Assembly (NCBI RefSeq): GCF_001010945.1
Contig: NZ_LBHB01000001.1
Location: 620,001 to 684,000 of the forward strand
Source: Aurantiacibacter luteus
GTDB taxonomy: Bacteria > Pseudomonadota > Alphaproteobacteria > Sphingomonadales > Sphingomonadaceae
Direction of reading: 5' to 3'
DNA length: 64,000 nt
This document shows, one piece after another, positions 1 to 9,695 of the stretch (within the stretch, counting starts at the first letter, position 1; each line of letters opens with the position of its first letter). A model generated the notes under the pieces. It ran no database searches, was not told the origin of the DNA, and saw only the letters and a list, made by a program, of their open reading frames with translations. The position numbers and the translations under genes are program-made.

Positions 1-111
1 GATGCCGACCCTACCAGCGAGCGCCACCAATCGCGCATCGCGCTGTGGAAACGCCTGCCGCTGCCCTTGGCCAACCGCCTCGGCCCGCTGATCGCGCGGG
101 GGCTGGGATGA
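1..111 (+). CDS. FemAB family XrtA/PEP-CTERM-associated protein, C-terminal end (partial)
   Basis: Only the last 36 codons are in the window, read in frame 1 and ending at TGA 109-111. The tail contains the phrase WKRLPLPLANRLGP followed by IARGLG. I recognise this as the end of the FemAB/GNAT-like proteins that accompany exosortase A loci. These are thought to act as acyl- or aminoacyl-transferases in making the associated surface polymer. The stop overlaps the start of the next glycosyltransferase (ATGA), which supports a shared operon. The assignment rests on a short C-terminal motif plus context, so it is moderately sure. Confidence 0.6.
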   Translation, partial: DADPTSERHQSRIALWKRLPLPLANRLGPLIARGLG

Positions 112-1346
112 GCGGCGAAATCCTGTTCCTGGCACACCGCCTGCCATTTCCGCCCGATCGCGGCGACAAGATCCGTTCGCATCACCTGCTAAAGGCGCTC
201 GCCGCCATCGCGCCCGTGCATGTCGGCTGCCTGTCCGACAGCGCCGAGGATTTTGAGCACGAGCACGAGCTCGCCGCCATCGCCGCCAGCTACTGCATGC
301 CGCGCCGGACCAAGCCCGTCAGCCTCGCCGGGATGGAAGCGCTGGTGCGGCGCGAGCCGGTCAGCCTCTCGGCCTTTCGCTCGCCCGAGCTGGCGCGCTG
401 GGTGGAGCACACGCTGGCGACGCGGGATATCGCCGCGATCTACGTCTTTTCCGGCCAGATGGGACAATTCGTGCCCAGGGGCTTTGCCGGCCGCCTAGTC
501 GTCGACCTGGTTGACGTCGATTCGGCCAAGTTCGAGGCCTATGCGCTCGAACGCAGCGGGCCGCGCGGATGGATCGACGCGCGCGAGGCACGGCTGCTGC
601 GACAGGTCGAGGCCGGGCTCGCCAGTCGCGCCGCCGCCACGTTGCTCGTCAGCGAGGCCGAGGCCGAACTGCTGCGAAGCCGCGTGGGGCGCGAGCATAC
701 CATCGTGCCGCTCGCCAACGGTATCGATTGCGGCGCCTACGATCCTTCCATTGTCGAACCGCGTGCCGAGCTGACGGAGGGCGGCCCGCATTTCGTCTTT
801 ACCGGACAGATGGACTACGCCCCCAACGTAGCCGCCGTCGCACGCTTCGCCACGGCCATCCTGCCGCGCATCCGCAAGAGCCACGCCGATGCGCAGTTCC
901 ACATCGTTGGCCGCGCTCCGACCGCCGAGGTGCTGGCCCTGCGCGAGCAATCGGGCGTAACCGTCTGGGGCGCGGTCCCCGACGTTCGGCCGTTCCTGGC
1001 CGGAGCGACCATGGTCGTCGCCCCGCTGACCATCGCGCGCGGAGTGCAGAACAAGGTGCTGGAGGCCATGGCCATGGCGCGCTGCGTGATCGCCAGCCGC
1101 GAGGCCGCGAACGGCATCGATGCCCGGCACGGCCGCGACTGGGTGGTGGCCGAGAGCGATGCCGCCTTCGTGACGATCGCGCTCCACCTGCTCGCACGCC
1201 CGGCCGAGCGCGAGGACATTGCCCGCAACGCCCGCGCCTTCGTGCTCGGCAACATGGGCTGGCAGGCGACCACTGCGGACCTGCCCGTGCTGCTCGGCTT
1301 CGCTCAAGCGGGGGCGGGAGCAGGAGCGAAGCGGGATGCGGCTTGA
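108..1346 (+). CDS. XrtA/PEP-CTERM system glycosyltransferase (TIGR03087-like)
   Basis: A 412-residue GT-B-fold glycosyltransferase expected to transfer sugars onto the exopolysaccharide made by exosortase A loci. The N-terminus, EILFLAHRLPFPPDRGDKIR, is the hallmark of this subfamily. The C-terminal half has the nucleotide-sugar domain with HFVFTGQMDYAPNV, then VVAPLTIARGVQNKVLEAMA, typical of group 1 enzymes. I chose ATG 108 because it overlaps the upstream stop (ATGA) and gives the family N-terminus. A GTG at 45 would add 21 residues that only shadow the FemAB gene. The gene overlaps exosortase A by 11 bases, so the two are probably translated together. Confidence 0.9.
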   Translation: MSGEILFLAHRLPFPPDRGDKIRSHHLLKALAAIAPVHVGCLSDSAEDFEHEHELAAIAASYCMPRRTKPVSLAGMEALVRREPVSLSAFRSPELARWVEHTLATRDIAAIYVFSGQMGQFVPRGFAGRLVVDLVDVDSAKFEAYALERSGPRGWIDAREARLLRQVEAGLASRAAATLLVSEAEAELLRSRVGREHTIVPLANGIDCGAYDPSIVEPRAELTEGGPHFVFTGQMDYAPNVAAVARFATAILPRIRKSHADAQFHIVGRAPTAEVLALREQSGVTVWGAVPDVRPFLAGATMVVAPLTIARGVQNKVLEAMAMARCVIASREAANGIDARHGRDWVVAESDAAFVTIALHLLARPAEREDIARNARAFVLGNMGWQATTADLPVLLGFAQAGAGAGAKRDAA

Positions 1347-2892
1347 CGCACTTGCGCCCACCCGCGCACCGCTCGCCGAGCTGATCGCCGCGCACTGGCG
1401 CGCTCCGCTGCTACGCCTCGCGCTGGCCTGGGCCGCGCTGTTGGCGCTGTTCGCGGCGGACTGGGCCGCGATGGCCTCGCAGTGGTGGAACATCTCGACC
1501 TACAACCACGTCCTTGTCGTGCCCGCGATCCTCGCCTGGCTGGTGTGGCAGCGCGCGGAGGAGCTGGCGAAACTGACGCCGCAAGCCTGGTGGCCGGGGC
1601 TGGTGCCGTTCGCGGGCGCGCTATTCGTCTGGCTGCTGGGCGATGCGTCGGGGCTCGCCACGGCCAGCCAGCTGGGCGCGGTCGCCATGCTGCCCACCGT
1701 CGTGCTCACGCTGCTGGGCCCGCGGGTGGCATGGGCGCTGGTCTTCCCGCTCGCCTACAGCCTCTTCCTCGTACCCGTGGGGGAGGAGATCGTGCCCGCA
1801 CTCCAGACCGTCACCGCCGAAATCACCATCGCCCTGACCCACGCGAGCGGCGTGCCGGCAGAGATCGAGGGCGTGTTCATCGACACCCCCGCCGGGATGT
1901 TCGAGGTGGCAGAGGCATGCTCGGGGGTGAAGTTCCTGATCGCCATGATCGCGCTCGGCACGCTGGTCGCCCACGTCTGTTTCCGCTCGTGGCGCAGGCG
2001 CGCGGTGTTCATGGCCGTGGCCGTGGTGCTGCCGGTGCTCGCCAACGGCGTGCGCGCCTGGGGCACGATCTTCATCGCGCAGTCGCAGGGGATCGAGTTC
2101 GCCGCGGGGTTCGACCACGTGTTCTACGGGTGGATCTTCTTTGCACTGGTGATGGCGATGCTGATGGGCCTCGCGTTCCGTTTCTTCGACCGGGCCGTGA
2201 ACGAGCCTTTCATCGATGGCGCGGCCATTGACCGCGCGCGCTGGCTCAACCCGCTGGAGCGCTGGAACGCGAAGGGGTGGCCGGCCTTTGCCGCGCTGCT
2301 CGCGCTGGCACTGGCGACGCTCGCCTGGTCCGCCCGCGTCCACGCGCTGGAGGCGCCAATGCCTGCGCGCATCGACCTGCCTGAGGTGCCGGGGTGGATG
2401 CGCGTTGCAGCCGCACCCGCCTGGCCGTGGCAACCGCGCGCGGGCGGGGCCGACCATCGCCTCTACGGCAGCTACCGCGACGCCGAGGGGCGGGTCGTCG
2501 ACGTGGCCTTCGCGCTCTATGCAGCGCAGGCCGAGGGGCGCGAGGCGGGAGCCTTCGGGGAAGGCGCCCTGCCGTCGGACAGCGAGTGGCGCTGGCACTC
2601 GCCCACGCGCGCCGCCGACGATGTCGCCGGTGAACGCCTGCAAGCGCTCGGCGAGCATCGCCGCGTTGCCGAGACCTGGTTCCGTACGGGCGAGTGGAGC
2701 GGGACGAGCGTGATGCATCTCAAGCTTCTCACCATGCGCGACCACCTGCTGCTGCGCGCCGAGCCGACCGCCATGCTCATCCTCTCCGCCGAGGAGCGCG
2801 CCGGGCAGGATCCCGTCGTCGCCGTCGCCGATTTCCGCCGCGCGACGGGCGACATCGGCGAATGGATGGACCGCGCGGGCGGGCCCGGCTAG
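1336..2892 (+). CDS. xrtA: Exosortase A fused to an EpsI domain
   Basis: A 518-residue integral membrane transpeptidase-like protein that processes PEP-CTERM proteins at the inner membrane. The first ~300 residues are multi-spanning and carry the exosortase catalytic set: Cys195 in AEACSGVKF, Arg240 in NGVRAWG, and His261 in FDHVFYGW. After a further membrane segment near residue 325, the last ~180 residues are a periplasmic EpsI-type domain (LYGSYRDAEGRVVDVAFALY). EpsI is a separate gene in some systems, but the fusion is common in XrtA members. Start ATG 1336 lies inside the glycosyltransferase end and gives a hydrophilic leader before the first helix. No PEP-CTERM substrate is encoded in this window. 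Confidence 0.93.
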   Translation: MRLDALAPTRAPLAELIAAHWRAPLLRLALAWAALLALFAADWAAMASQWWNISTYNHVLVVPAILAWLVWQRAEELAKLTPQAWWPGLVPFAGALFVWLLGDASGLATASQLGAVAMLPTVVLTLLGPRVAWALVFPLAYSLFLVPVGEEIVPALQTVTAEITIALTHASGVPAEIEGVFIDTPAGMFEVAEACSGVKFLIAMIALGTLVAHVCFRSWRRRAVFMAVAVVLPVLANGVRAWGTIFIAQSQGIEFAAGFDHVFYGWIFFALVMAMLMGLAFRFFDRAVNEPFIDGAAIDRARWLNPLERWNAKGWPAFAALLALALATLAWSARVHALEAPMPARIDLPEVPGWMRVAAAPAWPWQPRAGGADHRLYGSYRDAEGRVVDVAFALYAAQAEGREAGAFGEGALPSDSEWRWHSPTRAADDVAGERLQALGEHRRVAETWFRTGEWSGTSVMHLKLLTMRDHLLLRAEPTAMLILSAEERAGQDPVVAVADFRRATGDIGEWMDRAGGPG

Positions 2893-2902
2893 GCAGCGCG
2901 CC

Positions 2903-4798
2903 ATGTGCGGCATCGCGGGATTATTCCATACGGGCACCATCAAGCCGGTCGATCCGGCGCGGGTGCAGCGCATGTGCGATGTTCTCGCCCACCGCGGGCC
3001 GGACGGCTCGGGCGTATGGAGTGCGCCGGGTGTGGGGCTAGGCCATCGCCGCCTCTCGATCATCGACCTCGCCGGCTCGCCGCAACCCATGCACTCGGGC
3101 GACGGGCGCTGCACCATCGTCTTCAACGGCGAGATCTACAATTTCCGCGAACTGCGGCGCGAGCTGGAGGAAAGCGGCGCGCAGTTTCGCACCGACGGCG
3201 ACACCGAGGTTATCCTGGCCGCCTGGGAGCGGTGGGGCGAGGACTGCGTGTCGCACCTCAACGGCATGTTCGCCTTCGCGCTCTACGACCGGCGGGATCG
3301 CACGCTGTTCCTCGCGCGCGACCGGCTCGGGGTGAAGCCGCTGTTTCTGGCCGAGTTGTCCGATGGCGCGCTGGCCTTCGCCTCGGAACTCAAGGGCCTG
3401 CTCGCCCACCCCCTGCTGCGGCGCGAGGTCGATCCGCTGGCGGTGGAAGACTACATGACCTGGGGCTACGTCCCCGATCACCGCTCGATCCTGCGCGGCG
3501 TGACCAAGCTGCCCGCAGGCCATACCTTGCTGCTGAAGCACGATAGCCCCGTGCCACGGCCGCGCCGCTACTGGGACGTCGACTTCACACAGCGGCACAA
3601 GGGCAAGGCGCGCGACATCGAGGCCGAACTGCTGCACCACCTCAAGCAGGCGGTGGAAAGCCGGATGGTGGCCGACGTGCCGCTCGGCGCTTTCCTTTCG
3701 GGCGGAGTCGACAGCTCCAGCGTGGTCGCCTTCATGGCCGAGGCGAGCCGCAAGCGGGTATCCACCTGCTCCATCGGCTTCGACGTCGCCAGCGCGGATG
3801 AGACCTCCTACGCCGAGGAGGTGGCGCGGCGCTTCAACACCGACCACCACGCCCGCACGGTTAAGGCCGACCAGTTCGAGGCCATCGATACGGTCGCGGG
3901 CATGTTCGACGAGCCCTTCGCCGACGCCAGTGCGCTCCCGACCTGGCGCGTCGCGCAGCTGGCGCGCGAGCACGTGACCGTGGCACTCTCTGGGGACGGG
4001 GCGGACGAGGCCTTTGCCGGGTATCGCCGACAGGTCTTTCACGCGCACGAGGAGCGGGTGCGCGGCCTCATCCCCCATGCGGTGCGGCACAAGGTGTTGG
4101 GGCCGCTGGGCGAGGCCTTTCCCAAGCTTGACTGGGCACCGCGTCCCCTGCGCGCCAAGACGACGCTGCAAACGCTCGCCGGATCGGGCGCGGCGGGCTA
4201 TGCGCGGGCGCTGTCCGTGGTGCCGCCGGAACTTCGGCTCGGGCTCTACTCGCCGGACCTTCGTGCGGGCGTGGGCGAGTATCGCGCCGAACATGTGCTG
4301 GAGGCTTTGATGCACCGGGCCCCTGCGCGCTCCGGCCTCGATGCCGCGCAATATGCCGACCTCGCATTCTGGCTGCCGGGCGACATTCTGACCAAGGTCG
4401 ACCGCACCAGCATGGCCGTCAGCCTGGAAGCGCGCGAGCCGCTGCTCGACCACCGCCTCATCGAATTCGCCGCCACGCTGCCCGAAGGCCTGCGCGTGCG
4501 CCGTGGGCAGGGCAAGTGGGTGCTGAAGAAAGCGATGGAGCGCTACCTGCCGCGCGACATCCTCTATCGGCCCAAGCAGGGTTTCGTTACGCCCATTGCC
4601 GACTGGTTTCGCGGGCCCCTGGCGGGCAAGGCGCGCGGCATTGCCAGCAGCGCCATGTTGGCGCGCACGGGCTGGTTCGACAATGCGCGGGTGGCGGAGC
4701 TGGCGGAAGCGCACATCGCCGGGCGCTCCGACCATTCGCGGCTGCTGTGGCAATTGCTGATGCTCGACCGCTCGCTGGCGCGGCTGGGGATTGCCTAG
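2903..4798 (+). CDS. XrtA/PEP-CTERM system amidotransferase (asparagine synthetase-like)
   Basis: A 631-residue class II glutamine amidotransferase / asparagine synthase homologue. It starts MCGIAG, so Cys2 is the N-terminal glutaminase nucleophile after Met removal. The glutaminase domain covers roughly residues 1-210. The synthetase domain has the ATP pyrophosphatase loop SGGVDSS at about 266-272, and later ALSGDGADEAFAGYRR. Members in exosortase loci (TIGR03108) are thought to amidate a sugar of the exopolysaccharide rather than make free asparagine; that role is inference from context. It lies 10 bases after xrtA. Its stop codon overlaps by 2 bases the stop of the convergent zapE. Confidence 0.92.
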   Translation: MCGIAGLFHTGTIKPVDPARVQRMCDVLAHRGPDGSGVWSAPGVGLGHRRLSIIDLAGSPQPMHSGDGRCTIVFNGEIYNFRELRRELEESGAQFRTDGDTEVILAAWERWGEDCVSHLNGMFAFALYDRRDRTLFLARDRLGVKPLFLAELSDGALAFASELKGLLAHPLLRREVDPLAVEDYMTWGYVPDHRSILRGVTKLPAGHTLLLKHDSPVPRPRRYWDVDFTQRHKGKARDIEAELLHHLKQAVESRMVADVPLGAFLSGGVDSSSVVAFMAEASRKRVSTCSIGFDVASADETSYAEEVARRFNTDHHARTVKADQFEAIDTVAGMFDEPFADASALPTWRVAQLAREHVTVALSGDGADEAFAGYRRQVFHAHEERVRGLIPHAVRHKVLGPLGEAFPKLDWAPRPLRAKTTLQTLAGSGAAGYARALSVVPPELRLGLYSPDLRAGVGEYRAEHVLEALMHRAPARSGLDAAQYADLAFWLPGDILTKVDRTSMAVSLEAREPLLDHRLIEFAATLPEGLRVRRGQGKWVLKKAMERYLPRDILYRPKQGFVTPIADWFRGPLAGKARGIASSAMLARTGWFDNARVAELAEAHIAGRSDHSRLLWQLLMLDRSLARLGIA

Positions 4799-5904
4799 CC
4801 GGAATGGCCCAGCGCCATGTAATCGGCGCTCTGCATTTCCTCGAGACGGCTGACCGTGCGCTCGAACTCGAAGGCACCGTCGCCCGCTTCATAGAGCGCA
4901 GCCGGCTCCACCTCTGCGGTGACGAAAAGCTTGACCCGCGCCTCGTACAGCGCGTCGATCAGCTTGGTGAAGCGCAGGGCCTCGTTGCGGTTCTCCGGCC
5001 CCATGCGCGGCACGCCGACGAGGATGACGGTGTGAAAGGCGCGGGCGATCGCGAGGTAATCCGCCGCCCCGCGGTTCTCTCCGCACAGCCGCTTGAAACT
5101 GAAGACGGCAACGCCCTTCAGGCACTTGGGAACGTGTAGCGCGCGTCCACCTCCTAGGTCGAGTTCGCAACTCGGCACGTTGGCGGCATCTTCGGGCGCA
5201 TAGTCGGTGAGGCGGAAGAAGGCCTCGCGCACCTTGGCCGTGGCGTCGTCGCCCAACGGCGTGTGCCAGGTGTCGAGATCGCCGAGCCGGTCGAGCCGGT
5301 AGTCGGTCGGGCCGTTCAGCGGCACCGTGTCCATCTCCCGCTCGACCAGCTCGATGAAGGGCACGAACAGCGAGCGGTTAAGCCCATCCTTGTACAAGTC
5401 GCACGGCGGGCGATTGCTGGTCGCGACGACGGTCACGCCCTCGTCCACCATAAGCGCGGTGAACAGCCGTGCCATGATGGCGGCGTCGGCGGTGTTGGTG
5501 ACCACCATCTCGTCGAAGGCGAGGCAGCGCAGGTCCGCCGCCAGCCGCTTCGCGACCCGCCGCACCGGGCCCTCGGTCTCGGCCTCGCGCTCCTCGCGCA
5601 GCAGGGCGTCGACCTCGAGCATGAAGGCGTGGAAGTGCACGCGGCGCTTGTCGGGGATGGCGAGGGTCTGGACGAACAGGTCCATCAGCATGGACTTCCC
5701 GCGCCCCACGCCGCCCCACATGTAGACCCCGCGCGCAGGCCTGGCCTCCTTGCCGAACAAGCGCCCGAGCAAGCCGCCGGGGGCGTCCGCTTCCAGCTCG
5801 CGCTGCAAGGCGTCCAGCCGCTCCGCCGCCCGGCGCTGGTCCGGGTCGGCGCGCAGTTCGCCGGACGCTATCAGCTTCTCGTAGGCGGCGAGCAGTCCGC
5901 TCAG
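4795..5904 (-). CDS. zapE: Cell division protein ZapE (AFG1-like ATPase)
   Basis: A 369-residue AAA-type ATPase. It has Walker A GGVGRGKS at about 64-71 and the ZapE phrase [22 protein letters not shown] is the Walker B region, and [18 protein letters not shown] follows. In Escherichia coli ZapE associates with the divisome and Z-ring. No ATG, GTG or TTG lies near the expected N-terminus. The best start is CTG at 5904, giving L(M)[10 protein letters not shown]. It overlaps the sdhB stop in a CTGA arrangement with GGAG about 8 bases upstream. The sdhB-zapE order is typical of alphaproteobacteria. Family call is sure; the start is not. Confidence 0.9.
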   Translation of the reverse strand: MSGLLAAYEKLIASGELRADPDQRRAAERLDALQRELEADAPGGLLGRLFGKEARPARGVYMWGGVGRGKSMLMDLFVQTLAIPDKRRVHFHAFMLEVDALLREEREAETEGPVRRVAKRLAADLRCLAFDEMVVTNTADAAIMARLFTALMVDEGVTVVATSNRPPCDLYKDGLNRSLFVPFIELVEREMDTVPLNGPTDYRLDRLGDLDTWHTPLGDDATAKVREAFFRLTDYAPEDAANVPSCELDLGGGRALHVPKCLKGVAVFSFKRLCGENRGAADYLAIARAFHTVILVGVPRMGPENRNEALRFTKLIDALYEARVKLFVTAEVEPAALYEAGDGAFEFERTVSRLEEMQSADYMALGHSG

Positions 5905-6683
5905 ATGGCGCGCTCCGCTTCCATCTTCTTGATCTCGGCAATCGCGCGCGCGGGGCTGAGGCCCTTGGGGCACACGTTGGCGCAGTTCATGATGGTGTGG
6001 CAGCGATAGAGGCGGAACGGGTCCTCCAACGCATCGAGCCGCTCGCCCGTCATCTCGTCGCGGCTGTCGGCCAGCCAGCGGTAGGCCTGCAGCAGGATGG
6101 CGGGGCCGAGGAACTTGTCGCTGTTCCACCAATAGCTGGGGCAGGCGGTTGAGCAGCAGGCGCACAGGATGCACTCGTAGAGGCCGTCCAGCTTCTCGCG
6201 CTGCTCGGGCGATTGCAGGCGCTCCTTGCCGCTGGGCGTGGTGGAAACCGTCTGCAACCACGGGCGGATACTGGCGTACTGGGCGTAAAAGTGGGTGAAG
6301 TCGGGAACGAGGTCCTTGATCACCTCCATGTGCGGCAGCGGCGTGATGCGGATCTCGCCCGGCAGGTCCTCGATCGCGGTGGTGCACGCGAGGCCGTTCT
6401 TGCCGTTCATGTTCATCGAACAGCTGCCGCAGATGCCCTCACGGCAGGAGCGGCGAAAGGTCAGCGTCGGGTCGATCTCGTTCTTGATGCGGATCAGCGC
6501 GTCGAGCACCATCGGCCCGGTGGCGTCGAGGTCGAGCTCGAAGGTGTCGTAGCTGGGGTTCTGCCCACTGTCGGGATCGTAGCGGTAGATGCGAAAGGTT
6601 TTCACCCGCGCCGCGCCGTCGGCCTTGTGGACCTTGCCGTCCTTGCGGATGCGGCTGTTCTTGGGGAGGGTGAAGGTGGCCAT
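5901..6683 (-). CDS. sdhB: Succinate dehydrogenase iron-sulfur subunit
   Basis: 260-residue SdhB, which carries electrons from the flavoprotein SdhA to the quinone site of complex II. The plant-type [2Fe-2S] ligands are in [10 protein letters not shown] with the later Cys of NGLAC. The [4Fe-4S] and [3Fe-4S] ligands are in [12 protein letters not shown] and [14 protein letters not shown]. Full length for the family, starting [10 protein letters not shown]. The genes for SdhC, SdhD and SdhA are not next to it: upstream on the same strand is a TonB-dependent receptor. sdhB is therefore separated from at least part of its operon here. It is followed directly, with overlap, by zapE. Confidence 0.96.
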   Translation of the reverse strand: MATFTLPKNSRIRKDGKVHKADGAARVKTFRIYRYDPDSGQNPSYDTFELDLDATGPMVLDALIRIKNEIDPTLTFRRSCREGICGSCSMNMNGKNGLACTTAIEDLPGEIRITPLPHMEVIKDLVPDFTHFYAQYASIRPWLQTVSTTPSGKERLQSPEQREKLDGLYECILCACCSTACPSYWWNSDKFLGPAILLQAYRWLADSRDEMTGERLDALEDPFRLYRCHTIMNCANVCPKGLSPARAIAEIKKMEAERAI

Positions 6684-6777
6684 GACGATTGTCCCGATGC
6701 GCGGTTTGCGCCCTCTCTACCCATGCGGGCGGGGAGCGCAAGACGGCACAAGGGACCATGCGCCGATGCGCGTGCGG

Positions 6778-8877
6778 TCAGAAGTCCCCGCGCACCGAGA
6801 ACACGAAGATCGGCCCGATCAGCCGGTCGCGCTCTTCCACGAACAGGACCGGCGCCTCGGTCCGCAGCCCGGCGTAGACCGTGCGGTCGCGGTAGCTGCG
6901 GGCGCCGAGCAGGTTGGCGACGCCGGCGGCGACGGTCAGCCCGAACACGTCCTTGTTCTCCACCACCGCGGTGAGGAACCACGGACCCTCGTACTGCCGG
7001 TCGACCTGGTTGCTGCGGAAGCTGGGCTGGGTGTATTCGTGGTTGGCCTGCAACTGCCAGGCCCAGTCGCTGTCCGGAATGTCGTGGCGCAGGGTGGCGA
7101 ACACGCGCCGCGTGGCAAATCCGCTCCATTGGCGCCTTTCGCCGGTGAAGGGATCGGTCAGTTCGGAGGTCTGGAGGATCACTGTCGCATCCAGCTTCAG
7201 CCCGCGCGCGCCGAGCGGGTCGAAATTGACCGTGCTCTCCGAGATCACCGCCGCCGCCCATGAGCTGTCGATGTTGCCGCGCGCCTCTCCGCCCGCGACC
7301 GGCACGATGTCGACCAAATCCTGCACGTCGCGGTAGATGAAGCGCAGGCGGGTGTTGCCCCACGCGCCCAGCGAGCGGCCCACCTGCCCGTCGATCGTCC
7401 AGTCCTGCCGCGGGCGCAGCTCGACGTTCTGAGCGTTCTGGTTGTTGTCGCCGAGGTTGGCGCGGGCGAGGAAATCGTAGAACGAGAGCTGGTCCACGCG
7501 CCGCTGCAGGCTGATCGAAGCGTCCCACCCGTCGCCCGGCCGCCACGAGAGGTTGAGCGAGCCCTTGGGTCGCAGGAAACTCCGCGTCAGCCCGCCCGGG
7601 CCGGTCTGCGAGATGGTCGAATATTCCGCCCCGGCGATCAACTGGAACGAGAGGTTCGACGCGATCGGCCGCCCGAAGCTGAGCGAGCCCTCGTAACGGT
7701 CCTCGCTCACCCCGCCGCTGGAGCCGGGAAAGGGCACCTCGACAAATTCGCCGCCCTGGTCGAGGACGAACAGGCTGGCCACATTGTCGAGCGTATTGAA
7801 GGCCGCCTCGCCCGCCAGCTGCCAGTCGCCGCCGAGCATCTGCCAGGTGTATTCGCCGCGTCCGATCGTCTCGCCGAGGTCGCCCGTCTGCGCGAAACGG
7901 TCGCCCAGCGGGTCAGAGCCGTCGGCAAACTCGGTGATGACGGTGGTGGTGGACGGCTCGTGGCTGAAGCGTCTTAGCCCGATGGCCTTGAACCGGCCCG
8001 GGCCGAGGTCGAAGGCGATGTCGCCGCCAAGTTCGTAGTTCCACTGGTCGCCGCGCTGGCGGATGCTGCGATATTCCTCGCTTCCGCCGATGGGCAGGCG
8101 CGTGCCGTCCTCGCGGAAGCGGGAATAGATGCGCTGGTACTGGCCGTTGAGATTGGCCTCGACAGAGCCTGCCGGATCCCAGTTGAGGCTGGCCGACAGG
8201 CGCGGCGAATCGTAGTCGCTGGTGAAGACCTCCTCGCGGGTGTCCACCAGCGCGCCTGTGCCGTCGTAGATCAGCGTGGTGCCGCCGGCGCCCGAGCGGC
8301 CGGACTGCTGGTTGCTCAGCCCCAGTTCGTAGGACACTTCGCCCGAGCGACCGGAAACGGACACCGCGCCCGAGTAGAGGTTTGGATCGGTGTAATTGGT
8401 GCGAAATTCTGGCTGCCAGGAGAATTGGCCGGAAAAGTCGTCCGAGCGATAGACGATATTGGCGACCTGTCCGGTCAGGCCGGGAATGTCGAGCGTGGCC
8501 CCGTCGACGATCTCGATCCGTTCGACGATGTCGGCCGGGATGCGCTGCAGCAGCGTGCCCACGTCCTCCGACTTGTTGGAGGAGCGCGAGCCGTTGAACA
8601 GCACGTTGCCCGTCGCCGTGCCGAGCCCGCGGCGCTCGGCGCTGCCCTGGATGTTGAAGCCGGGGACCTGTGCGAGCATGTCGAGCGCGTTGCGCGGGGC
8701 GTAGCGGACGAAGTCGGCGGGCGTGTAGACGCGGGCCTCGCCGCCCTCCGCCGGTGTCTCGACGATCGTGGGATCGGGCGGCGGCGCGTCTCCGGTCGGC
8801 GCTTCCTGTGCGGCCGCGGGCGCTGCGCACAGCGCGAGCACGGCCACGCCCGGCCACAAATTATTTCGAGAAATCAT
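6778..8877 (-). CDS. TonB-dependent outer-membrane receptor
   Basis: A 699-residue outer-membrane protein. Residues 1-23 are a signal peptide ending AAPAAAQ. A plug domain follows (VRYAPRNALDMLAQVPGFNIQG, then IERIEIVDGATLDIPGLTGQVANIVYR). The rest is a long beta-barrel rich in alternating aromatic strands and ending in Phe (SVRGDF), as barrel proteins do. The plug fits the TonB-dependent receptor family, but I see no clear TonB box and cannot name the substrate. No transporter or regulator gene adjoins it. The gene is monocistronic in appearance, with about 94 bases before sdhB. Confidence 0.85.
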   Translation of the reverse strand: MISRNNLWPGVAVLALCAAPAAAQEAPTGDAPPPDPTIVETPAEGGEARVYTPADFVRYAPRNALDMLAQVPGFNIQGSAERRGLGTATGNVLFNGSRSSNKSEDVGTLLQRIPADIVERIEIVDGATLDIPGLTGQVANIVYRSDDFSGQFSWQPEFRTNYTDPNLYSGAVSVSGRSGEVSYELGLSNQQSGRSGAGGTTLIYDGTGALVDTREEVFTSDYDSPRLSASLNWDPAGSVEANLNGQYQRIYSRFREDGTRLPIGGSEEYRSIRQRGDQWNYELGGDIAFDLGPGRFKAIGLRRFSHEPSTTTVITEFADGSDPLGDRFAQTGDLGETIGRGEYTWQMLGGDWQLAGEAAFNTLDNVASLFVLDQGGEFVEVPFPGSSGGVSEDRYEGSLSFGRPIASNLSFQLIAGAEYSTISQTGPGGLTRSFLRPKGSLNLSWRPGDGWDASISLQRRVDQLSFYDFLARANLGDNNQNAQNVELRPRQDWTIDGQVGRSLGAWGNTRLRFIYRDVQDLVDIVPVAGGEARGNIDSSWAAAVISESTVNFDPLGARGLKLDATVILQTSELTDPFTGERRQWSGFATRRVFATLRHDIPDSDWAWQLQANHEYTQPSFRSNQVDRQYEGPWFLTAVVENKDVFGLTVAAGVANLLGARSYRDRTVYAGLRTEAPVLFVEERDRLIGPIFVFSVRGDF

Positions 8878-9038
8878 GCCCCAACCTTTGCCTACACTTG
8901 TAGTCCCGTGGGGCGTGTGCAGCGGGGCGGCGGTGTCTTGTAGCGCTAATCCACCAATGTCGTTTCAGTGGCGACCAACTGCTTGTCGCATCGCCCGCGT
9001 CTGGACAGGTGCCTTGCGCGGGGACATGGCGGCAGGCG

Positions 9039-9695
9039 ATGGACCAACCGCTCGCGCCCGATCTCGTCGTCTATGACCTGGACGAGACACTGACGCGGCG
9101 CGCGACGTTCACGCCATTCCTCCTCCACGCTGCTCGGACGGTGGCACCGTGGCGCTTGCCGTTTCTGCCGATTTGGGTGATGGCCATGATCGGACACAAG
9201 GTCGGGCTCTGGCAGCGCACGGCGCTCAAGACGTTCGGGATGCGCCTGATGGCCGGACGACGCGGGCCTGCAGAACTGGCGCAGGTGGCGGAAAGCTTCG
9301 CGGTCTCGCGGGGTTTCCTGCCAAGGGCGCAGCGAGCCGTTGCCGAAGACCTGGCCGCGGGGCGGCGCGTGATCGTCGCTACCGCTGCCTTTGCCTTTTA
9401 CGCCCGGCCCATCGCAATGAGGCTCGGCATCCATGAGGTCGTCGGCACGCACTGGGACGGCGAAGGCATCCCCGGAGGCAACTGCTACGGCCCGGTCAAG
9501 CTGGCGCGGGTACAGGCGTGGCTTGCGGATGAGGGTCTGGCGCGCGAGGGGCTGCGAGTCCGTGTCGTCAGCGACAGCCGCGCCGATGCGCCATTGCTGG
9601 ACTGGGCGGACGAGGGCTGGTTCGTGAACCCGTCGGCACGCCGCGTCGCCGAGATCGAGCGGCGCGGATGGCGGGTGGTGGACTTCAGGCGCTGA
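9039..9695 (+). CDS. HAD-IB family phosphatase
   Basis: A 218-residue haloacid dehalogenase-type phosphatase of the phosphoserine-phosphatase-like branch. Motif I is VYDLDETLTRR (DxDxT-like), motif II is the small run IVATAAF, motif III is the Lys in GPVKLARV, and motif IV is VSDSRADAPLLDW. All catalytic positions are present. Some members dephosphorylate polyol or lipid phosphates. The neighbouring CDP-glycerol-type transferase and NTP transferase suggest such a role here, but that is inference. I chose ATG 9039 rather than the earlier GTG-like codons because it gives MDQPLAPDLVVYDLDET. The 3' end overlaps the convergent next gene by 11 bases. Confidence 0.8.
   Translation: MDQPLAPDLVVYDLDETLTRRATFTPFLLHAARTVAPWRLPFLPIWVMAMIGHKVGLWQRTALKTFGMRLMAGRRGPAELAQVAESFAVSRGFLPRAQRAVAEDLAAGRRVIVATAAFAFYARPIAMRLGIHEVVGTHWDGEGIPGGNCYGPVKLARVQAWLADEGLAREGLRVRVVSDSRADAPLLDWADEGWFVNPSARRVAEIERRGWRVVDFRR

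Noticed and set aside
45-107. GTG at 45 as the glycosyltransferase start
   Set aside because: It adds 21 residues that only shadow the FemAB end; ATG 108 gives the family N-terminus and an ATGA overlap.
3038-4753. A 571-codon minus-strand open frame across the amidotransferase gene
   Set aside because: It covers a certain asparagine-synthetase-type gene on the other strand and has no recognisable motif.
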